This document shows positions 1-5,063 of a DNA stretch of 6,769 bases, piece by piece. How positions within the stretch are numbered: the first letter of the stretch is position 1; every line of letters begins with the position of its first letter. The stretch is from Chitinophagaceae bacterium (GTDB lineage Bacteria; Bacteroidota; Bacteroidia; Chitinophagales; Chitinophagaceae): positions 1 through 6,769 of the forward strand of contig PLXD01000487.1 of NCBI GenBank assembly GCA_003151295.1. The letters run 5' to 3'. Below the pieces are notes generated by a model, which saw only the letters and a list, made by a program, of their open reading frames with translations, made no database searches and had not been told where the DNA came from. The translations under genes were made by a program, and so were the position numbers.

Positions 1-102
1 GAAATAAAGTTCATCAAGGATGTGGCCGCAGGCGCAGTGTTGGTCGCCTCTATTACCGCCCTGCTCATCGGGCTGTTTATCTTTATTCCGAAAATTGTAT
101 GA
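1..102 (+). CDS. dgkA: Diacylglycerol/undecaprenol kinase family protein, C-terminal end (partial)
   Basis: The first 102 bases read without interruption from the window edge to a TGA stop at 100-102 and give 33 residues. They begin EIKFIKDVAAGAVLV and continue as a hydrophobic helix ending FIFIPKIV. A KD-x-A-A-x-AV stretch leading into the last transmembrane helix is the typical C-terminal end of the small trimeric membrane kinases of the DgkA family. In that family it belongs to the third membrane helix and lies near the active site. Members phosphorylate diacylglycerol or, in many bacteria, undecaprenol, feeding the lipid carrier for cell-wall synthesis at the inner membrane. The start and about three quarters of the protein lie outside the window, so substrate choice cannot be judged. 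The stop overlaps the start of the next gene by four bases, indicating one transcript. The gene symbol is a family-level name. Confidence 0.82.
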   Translation, partial: EIKFIKDVAAGAVLVASITALLIGLFIFIPKIV

Positions 103-797
103 ATACAGTTACAGACCCTTCCCCGTATTGGAGCCGCCTTTTTCTGCTGCGTACAGAGACGGACAGGTTGATGGTGATTACATCCCTGTTCAGTTGCCTG
201 ATGGTGATAACAAGGGTCCTCTATACCGGGCACGGGACTTTTCTTTTTCTCGTCTGGAACCTTTTCCTGGCCTATATTCCTTACCTGATTACCGAGTGTC
301 TGGCCGTGCTGCCGAAATGGGTGAACAATAAGTTTCGTTTCTTCTCCTTATTTGCAGTTTGGTTATTCTGTATTCCCAATTCTTTTTATATCATCACCGA
401 TCTTTTCCATCTGGGCGACTATTATAATGATTTCCGGGCGCCGCAATGGTTCGACCTGGCGATGATCCTTTCCTTCGTTTGGAACGGCCTGTTACTGGGT
501 GTTCTCTCGGTGCGACAGATGGAGAAATTCATGAGCCGCTATCTTTCCGGCAAGCATGAACTCTTTTTCCTTTATCCCATTATGTGGCTCAATGCCTTTG
601 GCGTGTATATTGGACGCTACCTGCGATTCAATAGCTGGGACCTGATTACCGATCCTTTTCAGTTGTTGCGGGATATAGCACGCATCGTCGTCCATCCGCT
701 CGGCTTTCATTATGCATGGGAGATGGTCTTTTGCTTTTCGATCCTGATGACCCTCATGTATCTGACCCTTAAAAGGATCGGTAAGTCGTTTGCATGA
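99..797 (+). CDS. DUF1361 domain-containing multi-pass membrane protein
   Basis: This 232-residue protein fits the DUF1361 family of integral membrane proteins of unknown function. Family-like motifs are CIPNSFYIITDLFHL (about 91-105), QWFDLAMIL (116-124) followed by WNGLLLG and a Ser-x-x-x-Met, and GVYIGRYLRFNSWDL (168-182). The last, with its conserved R-x-N-S-W-D, is the most diagnostic. About six membrane helices are visible, near residues 24-42, 47-71, 78-98, 117-138, 155-172 and 202-224. There is no cleavable signal peptide. The conserved Asn, Asp, Arg and Trp cluster at helix ends, as expected for a membrane enzyme or transporter, but no reaction is known to me. The ATG at 99 is chosen because it overlaps the upstream kinase stop as ATGA, the classic arrangement for translational coupling. 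The length is normal for the family and the frame is intact. Confidence 0.88.
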   Translation: MNTVTDPSPYWSRLFLLRTETDRLMVITSLFSCLMVITRVLYTGHGTFLFLVWNLFLAYIPYLITECLAVLPKWVNNKFRFFSLFAVWLFCIPNSFYIITDLFHLGDYYNDFRAPQWFDLAMILSFVWNGLLLGVLSVRQMEKFMSRYLSGKHELFFLYPIMWLNAFGVYIGRYLRFNSWDLITDPFQLLRDIARIVVHPLGFHYAWEMVFCFSILMTLMYLTLKRIGKSFA

Positions 798-835
798 TTA
801 TCGATAACTGTACAAGTTGATTTTAGTAGGTTATT

Positions 836-980
836 CGTTCGCGTTACTATATCGCAACGCCGCTGGAACTTCGTCGGAGCGTCGTTCCTTGCTCCTTCTC
901 GTTGGGCTACGCCCGCAGCTTTCGTTCCGAGCTTCGCTCGATCCTCAGTTGCCTTCGCTTCACTCGGTTACGGCCCACCC
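836..980. repeat. GC-rich hairpin cluster in the convergent intergenic region, probable dispersed structured repeat
   Basis: This block differs sharply from its AT-rich flanks and is packed with short inverted repeats. GCGTT/AACGC pair across 841-860, GGAAC/GTTCC across 865-888, GGAGC/GCTCC across 876-895, GGGC/GCCC with a TAC loop at 904-914, and CGAGC/GCTCG with a TTC loop at 928-940. Several stems are mutually exclusive, so alternative folds are possible. TTCG-containing words recur throughout. More than one reading frame is open across it, but none has a start, a recognisable product or sensible codon use, so I do not call a gene. It lies between two converging genes, where folded RNA could end transcription or protect 3' ends from both sides. 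I infer a dispersed intergenic repeat; only a genome-wide copy count would show it. Confidence 0.45.
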
Positions 981-1045
981 ACTGCCTGGTTTATAGGTCA
1001 TTAATTTATCAGTCAACTAACAAGTAGTAGACAAAAGTAAATCTT

Positions 1046-1062
1046 ACAGTTACGCTGTTTTT
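1046..1062 (+). terminator. Weak terminator-like hairpin after the kinase/DUF1361 operon
   Basis: A short stem, ACAG paired with CTGT plus one T-G wobble around a TAC loop, runs straight into five T residues (1058-1062). This is the shape of a rho-independent terminator for the + strand. The stem is very short and AT-containing, and it lies about 250 bases after the DUF1361 stop, so the call is weak. A second hairpin at 1073-1087 (TCCCG/CGGGA) lies closer to the permease 3' end but has no T-tract on either strand. Confidence 0.2.
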
Positions 1063-1106
1063 AAACTTTTCCTCCCGGCTTGCGGGACCTCCGCGAAATC
1101 GTCCCT

Positions 1107-3572
1107 TTAATCGTTTCGTAAAACTCCGGCCGGGTTGGCGCGCGCGGCCCGGATGGACTGGACACTGACGGTCAGCAGCGCGATCAGCATGCCGAAAAGA
1201 CCCGCCAGCAGGAACAGGACAGGGCTCAGGGGAATCCGGTAGGCAAAACCATCGAGCCAACGGCTCATTGCCCACCAGGCAATGGGGGAAGCGATCAGGA
1301 TCGAAAGGATGACGAGTGCGACAAACTCCCGGTTTAAAAGAAGCACGATGTCGCCGATGCCTGCTCCCAGCACCTTCCGGATACCGATCTCCCGGGTCCG
1401 CTTCTCTGCTGCGAACAAGGACACGCCAAACAATCCCATGCAGGAGATAAAGATCGTGACAAACATCGCGCTGCGCACGAGCATCGACAAATTCACCTCC
1501 TCCTGGTACATATTCCGGATCGATTCGTCCATAAAGACATAGTCAAAATTCTCGCCGGGGTATATGCTATTAAAGGTTTTCCGGATACTCTCCAGCGTCT
1601 TCTGCATATCACCGGCGTGCTTCCCTGCCGTGGCCATCCGGATACCGAAATACCGCTCGCCTTCGGGGATATGAGCAATGGCGAGCGGATGGATGGGATC
1701 GTGGAAGGATTCGGTATGGTAATCGGCTACCACGCCCACGATCGGGAAGGGTCCATATTCCCCCTTGACCGAAGAATACAGGAATTTCCCGACCGCCTGG
1801 TCCGGGCTGCTAAAGCCAAAGGAGCGGGCGGCCGTCTCATTGACGAGGACCTCCTGCAGGCTGTCTGTATGATGCATGTTCCGACCTGCCAGGATGCGCA
1901 TATGATAAAAAGGAACGAACGTCTCGTCGCCATAATCGGTTTCGCCGATACTAACCGGGTGTGGCCCCTTGTATACAAACGGGAAACCGGAATGTCCCCA
2001 CCCGATCGGGGCGCCGCCTTCCCGGGTGGTATTTTCGACACCCGGCAACTGCCGGAGCTTATCCTCGAATACCTGCATCAGCCGCAGGCTATCCCGCCAG
2101 TTGGTTCCTACCGTGATGACCGCATCGGTCTTAAAACCATAACTGGTACTGAGCACATACCGGACCTGGTTACCGACCACCAGCGTGCAGATAATAAAGA
2201 CCAGGGAGATCGTAAACTGGAAGACGATCAGCCCGCGCCGCAACGTCCAGGCCTGGTTGCCCTGGTATTCCACGGTTCCCTTGAGCGTGGTCACAGGCAG
2301 ATAAGATGACAACACCCTGGAAGGGTAATATCCCGCGAGCAGGGTTGTCACCACGATCATACTGAGCAGGAATAAGACGACCGATGCATTCAACCGAAAG
2401 TGTACCCCGGCAGGGATAAAATCCCGGAAGAGGCCCAGGAAGGGGATCACAAGACAGGCGGCAAGGACGACAGAAAAAAGGACGACCAGCAGGGTCTCCG
2501 TCAGGAACTGCAGGGTGGGCCCGGTCCGTCCGCTGCCCAATACTTTCCGTACGCCCACCTCCCGTGCCCTTCGGATGGATTGAGCCGTCGAGAGGTTGAT
2601 GAAATTGATACCCGCAAGGATCAGGATGAAGACGGCCAGCGCCATCACGCCATAAAGGGTGGGCTTCTGCACCTTGCGGACATCGTCATGAGAATAGTCG
2701 GCGTTAAAATGAATATCCGACAGGGGTTGCAGGAGCATTTTCGAAAATTCACCGCCCGCCGGCGAATTCCTTTTAACGAGACCGTCCAGCAAGGCGCCAA
2801 TCTTTTCGGGTTCTACTCCTTTGGCGAGCTTCACAAAGGTCCAGGTATTAGGATGGCCTTTGGGTTTCCATTCGTCCAACGCATACTCGTCTCTCAGCCT
2901 GCTGCTGCTTTTGATCGTGGGGAAGGATACGAATTCCTGCGTGGCGAAGTCCGTATTTTCCGTCCAGTCCGCTACGATGCCCGAAACAGAGAGGTGTACG
3001 GAATCGTCAAAAACCAGCTCCCGGCCGATCACCCCAGAGATAGGGGTATTGCCAAAGTATCGACGGGCTCTGCTCGCACTCAGCACCACCTGGAATGGCT
3101 GTTTCAGGGTAGCGGGATTTCCGGCCAGCCAATCGTATTTGAAGACGGTGAAATAATCGGGGTCGACGATCAGGGTCTCCGCCCAGGAACTTCGTTCCGG
3201 TTCTGAAAATTCGTGATACAATGATTTGGCCTTCGGATCCGGGACCTTCACTTTCGGTTCCCAGCCGTCATAGAAACCCGTGACCGCTTCCACCCCCGGA
3301 ACCTCCCGGCGTATGGCCGCGGGAAGCGCCGACATGACCCGGCTGGTTTTCCAGGTCTCGTAGGAGAGATCGCCGTACTTCACCTGGTAGCCCAGGTGGA
3401 AGATCCGTTCTCCGTCAGGATGGAAGCGGTCGAAGCCGAACTCGAAACGCGCCACCAGGAAGATGATGAGGCAAAAACAGATCCCCAGGGGCAGGCCCAG
3501 GATATTGATAATGGTGAATGTCTTATGCCGCGTGATATTGCGCCAGGCTGTCTTCCAATAGGATTTGAGCAT
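1107..3572 (-). CDS. ABC transporter permease, tandem MacB-PCD/FtsX type
   Basis: This 821-residue inner-membrane protein is built as two copies of the same unit: one helix, a large periplasmic domain, then three helices. Helix 1 is near residues 21-43, the first MacB-like periplasmic domain about 44-300, and helices 2-4 near 305-328, 355-382 and 397-417. The second unit has a helix near 446-468, a periplasmic domain about 470-690, and helices near 698-722, 748-770 and 782-806. The cytoplasmic motif that meets the ATPase appears twice, as REVGVRKVLG (337-346) and REIGIRKVLG (727-736). The start, WKTAWRNITRHKTFTIINI, is typical of Bacteroidota members. The family couples ATP hydrolysis in a separate LolD/MacB-type subunit to mechanical work on lipoproteins, lipids, peptides or drugs. 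No ATPase gene is adjacent in the window, so the substrate is unknown. The ATG at 3572 gives the conserved N-terminus; no strong Shine-Dalgarno precedes it, which is usual in this phylum. The stop is TAA. Confidence 0.93.
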   Translation of the reverse strand: MLKSYWKTAWRNITRHKTFTIINILGLPLGICFCLIIFLVARFEFGFDRFHPDGERIFHLGYQVKYGDLSYETWKTSRVMSALPAAIRREVPGVEAVTGFYDGWEPKVKVPDPKAKSLYHEFSEPERSSWAETLIVDPDYFTVFKYDWLAGNPATLKQPFQVVLSASRARRYFGNTPISGVIGRELVFDDSVHLSVSGIVADWTENTDFATQEFVSFPTIKSSSRLRDEYALDEWKPKGHPNTWTFVKLAKGVEPEKIGALLDGLVKRNSPAGGEFSKMLLQPLSDIHFNADYSHDDVRKVQKPTLYGVMALAVFILILAGINFINLSTAQSIRRAREVGVRKVLGSGRTGPTLQFLTETLLVVLFSVVLAACLVIPFLGLFRDFIPAGVHFRLNASVVLFLLSMIVVTTLLAGYYPSRVLSSYLPVTTLKGTVEYQGNQAWTLRRGLIVFQFTISLVFIICTLVVGNQVRYVLSTSYGFKTDAVITVGTNWRDSLRLMQVFEDKLRQLPGVENTTREGGAPIGWGHSGFPFVYKGPHPVSIGETDYGDETFVPFYHMRILAGRNMHHTDSLQEVLVNETAARSFGFSSPDQAVGKFLYSSVKGEYGPFPIVGVVADYHTESFHDPIHPLAIAHIPEGERYFGIRMATAGKHAGDMQKTLESIRKTFNSIYPGENFDYVFMDESIRNMYQEEVNLSMLVRSAMFVTIFISCMGLFGVSLFAAEKRTREIGIRKVLGAGIGDIVLLLNREFVALVILSILIASPIAWWAMSRWLDGFAYRIPLSPVLFLLAGLFGMLIALLTVSVQSIRAARANPAGVLRND

Positions 3573-3600
3573 ATCGGTGTTGTTTTACTTCGGAAGACCT

Positions 3601-3608
3601 CAAATATA
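3601..3608 (-). promoter_or_regulatory. Bacteroidota-type -7 promoter box for the permease gene
   Basis: Read on the - strand this is TATATTTG, an exact match to the phylum's primary-sigma -7 consensus TAnnTTTG. It ends 28 bases before the permease ATG, which would give a short leader of roughly 20-25 bases. The partner -33 TTG is not visible at the expected distance, so the promoter may be weak or need an activator. A search of the rest of 3573-4178 on both strands showed no other full match. Confidence 0.5.
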
Positions 3609-3825
3609 AGGCCGGAAGGATATTTAATTGAGGATCAGTTTTAAATACCGGAATCGTTATTGCAACTGTCCGCTTCTGACACAACGACTGTCCCATTTTC
3701 CTTATTAAGTGAAAATCCAAATTGTAAGATGATTTGCAGTCTAATCATTACTATTGTCCGATTAAATAGCGTCTATTACAAATAAAGTAAATCCCTCGGA
3801 CTAGCTGCTGTCCTGCAATCCTCGC

Positions 3826-3960
3826 ATGAATCTCTTCACACAGGAAGCTATTGGAACAAAGACCGCTTGTATCGCTGGGAGCTGCTGTAACTCAGTAACC
3901 ACTAACAGTAACACAAAAACCCACCAACCAGGAAAAATTACGGAGATCCACATGCTATGA
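3826..3960 (+). CDS. Doubtful 44-residue ORF (small peptide candidate)
   Basis: The only ATG in this frame after the stop at 3802 is at 3826. The frame gives 44 residues, including a Cys/Ser/Thr-rich middle (TACIAGSCCNSVTTNSNT) and no membrane helix. It ends TGA at 3958-3960, overlapping as ATGA a second unassigned frame (3957-4172, 71 residues). Such overlap can indicate a real pair but also arises by chance. I recognise neither product, see no modification enzyme nearby, and find no clear promoter. The translation runs through the TAAC-repeat cluster, which argues that the DNA may be regulatory rather than coding. Most likely not a gene; listed so it can be tested. Confidence 0.12.
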   Translation: MNLFTQEAIGTKTACIAGSCCNSVTTNSNTKTHQPGKITEIHML

Positions 3961-4117
3961 TATGTCTTTCAGACATCTCAATGGCTGCACATGCGCGGCT
4001 GTTGATGCAATCGACGCCTCCGCAGGCCCATCCATCACCATCCGGCCCCCGGGACAAGCCAACAGATGGGTCGAGGACCAGCGGCGTTGCGCAACAGCTT
4101 GCGCATATGCGGAACAT
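3938..4117 (-). CDS. Doubtful 59-residue cysteine-rich ORF
   Basis: On the - strand an ATG at 4117 opens a 59-residue frame ending in TAA at 3938. It has seven cysteines (residues 5, 8, 9, 32, 37, 43 and 56), including a C-x-x-C-C near the N-terminus. An AGGAGG lies 12 bases upstream of the ATG (4130-4135), slightly farther than ideal, and Bacteroidota seldom depend on this signal. It lies in the same orientation as, and just downstream of, the interrupted barrel gene. A competing + strand frame (3962-4129, 55 residues, five cysteines) covers the same bases, so the cysteines may simply reflect TGC/GCA-rich DNA. No family is recognised. Confidence 0.15.
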   Translation of the reverse strand: MFRICASCCATPLVLDPSVGLSRGPDGDGWACGGVDCINSRACAAIEMSERHIIACGSP

Positions 4118-4178
4118 GAGAGTGTCTAACCTCCTAATAGTATCTTACCTGAAAGAAATCTTACAAAACTGACCAGCC

Positions 4179-5063
4179 TTAGAAATCCACACCCATCGAA
4201 ACCTGCAGAACTGGTTTGTTGCTGAAAAAACTATTCATCTGCCATCCTGCATCGAATCGCAGGAAATAACCCAACAGCGTACTCCGGGCACCGAACCCAT
4301 AGCTCCCTGCAAAGGGTCCGATACCGCCGGCTTTGATCTGGACGGTAAGATATTGACTGTTGGGGTCCGAATAGTTTACCTGTGGGCGGGAGAGACTGTT
4401 GTATTTCCCGTTCCAGGCCGTTCCCAGGTCGAAGAACTGGATCAGCTGGAAATTACGCAGGAAGGCATTGTTGATAGGCTTGTTGAATAAAGTGGAGAAT
4501 ACCGGCAGGCGGATTTCGCGATTGATCACGATCGCATTATTTCCATTGGCGATATTCTGCTTGAATCCACGCATGGTCGTTTCAAGGGTTTGGAAGGCAT
4601 ACGAGGCGTCCTGGGCCGGCTGTGGCAGGTTATAGGCCGAAGGGAACAACCATCCGTCCGTGCCTCCCAGGTAGTAAAGGGTCTTCCGGCTACCCCAGGA
4701 GAAATCCCCGGCTGCCCTTACCGCCCAGATCAGGTTGCGGTAGATCGGTAAATAATGCCGGGCATCGAACCCGAAATTATAAGTAAAGCCTCCGGCCATA
4801 GTGTCTACCCTGTTCAACTGGGGATTGGCGTCCATATAAATCTTGTAACGGAGGCCATTCCAGATATTGGTCGCCTTCATGATGGTATTGTCATGTACGT
4901 ACTCTATGTGAAGCAGCCCGTATGTCGTTCTGTTCGCATCCGGCAATTTCAGGATCATGGTGTCGATAAAGTCGCTTCCGACCGGCCTCAGAACGTCCTT
5001 GTCTCTTCGTATCCCGAAAGAAAACCGTAGGCTCCTGACTTTATCGAAAGGATATTTGATGAC
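4179..5063 (-). CDS. TolB-like protein, C-terminal barrel part after the in-frame stop
   Basis: This stretch gives 294 residues in phase with the upstream part; a separate start would have to be the ATG at 4958, leaving 259 residues. It shows alternating aromatic/hydrophobic strands such as YGLLHIEYVHDNT, GGFTYNFGFDARHYLPIY and FQLIQFFDLGTAWNG. It ends VLQVSMGVDF, where a terminal phenylalanine is the usual recognition signal for the outer-membrane barrel assembly machine. The style matches the surface-antigen (Omp85-like) barrel domain. No signal peptide follows the ATG at 4958, and no promoter or ribosome site is apparent, so independent expression as an outer-membrane protein is unlikely. 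The product is best seen as the rest of the same protein. An annotation pipeline may list it as a stand-alone 'hypothetical' or 'BamA/TamA family' protein. Confidence 0.72.
   Translation of the reverse strand, partial: VIKYPFDKVRSLRFSFGIRRDKDVLRPVGSDFIDTMILKLPDANRTTYGLLHIEYVHDNTIMKATNIWNGLRYKIYMDANPQLNRVDTMAGGFTYNFGFDARHYLPIYRNLIWAVRAAGDFSWGSRKTLYYLGGTDGWLFPSAYNLPQPAQDASYAFQTLETTMRGFKQNIANGNNAIVINREIRLPVFSTLFNKPINNAFLRNFQLIQFFDLGTAWNGKYNSLSRPQVNYSDPNSQYLTVQIKAGGIGPFAGSYGFGARSTLLGYFLRFDAGWQMNSFFSNKPVLQVSMGVDF

Larger units (their letters stand above)
3573..4178. other. 606-bp intergenic region: repeats and unassigned short ORFs
   Basis: No recognisable gene fills this stretch. From the permease outward it holds the -7 box (3601-3608) and three A(C/T)TGTCC words at 3665, 3687 and 3753, with a looser copy at 3807. 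It also holds an inverted repeat ATGATT/AATCAT (3729-3748) and a run of (G/C)TAAC words at 3887, 3895, 3902 and 3908. A GC-rich patch (about 3985-4115) contains a 10-base palindrome GTTGCGCAAC (4086-4095), a GCATATGC palindrome (4103-4110) and a TTGCGCA direct repeat (4087, 4099). A perfect small hairpin, ATGTCT-TTC-AGACAT, sits at 3962-3976. Several short frames are open across the patch on both strands. I see no tRNA, known riboswitch or transposon end. Confidence 0.6.

Noticed and set aside
798..807. Perfect palindrome TTATCGATAA directly after the DUF1361 stop
   Set aside because: Ten AT-rich bases with no loop and no T-tract; easily expected by chance.
815..1018. AGTTGA/TCAACT inverted pair flanking the hairpin block as possible mobile-element ends
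   Set aside because: Only six bases, no target-site duplication and no extension of the match on either side.
1073..1087. TCCCG/CGGGA hairpin as terminator of the permease gene
   Set aside because: Well placed just past the permease stop, but no T-rich tract follows on the - strand, so it does not meet the terminator pattern.
1617..2309. Long + strand open frame of 230 codons opposite the permease gene
   Set aside because: It is the complementary shadow of a gene with clear membrane helices and family motifs; its own translation has no recognisable domain.
2400..3206. Second long + strand frame of 268 codons opposite the permease gene
   Set aside because: Same reason: GC-rich complementary frame with polar, low-information sequence and no family signature.
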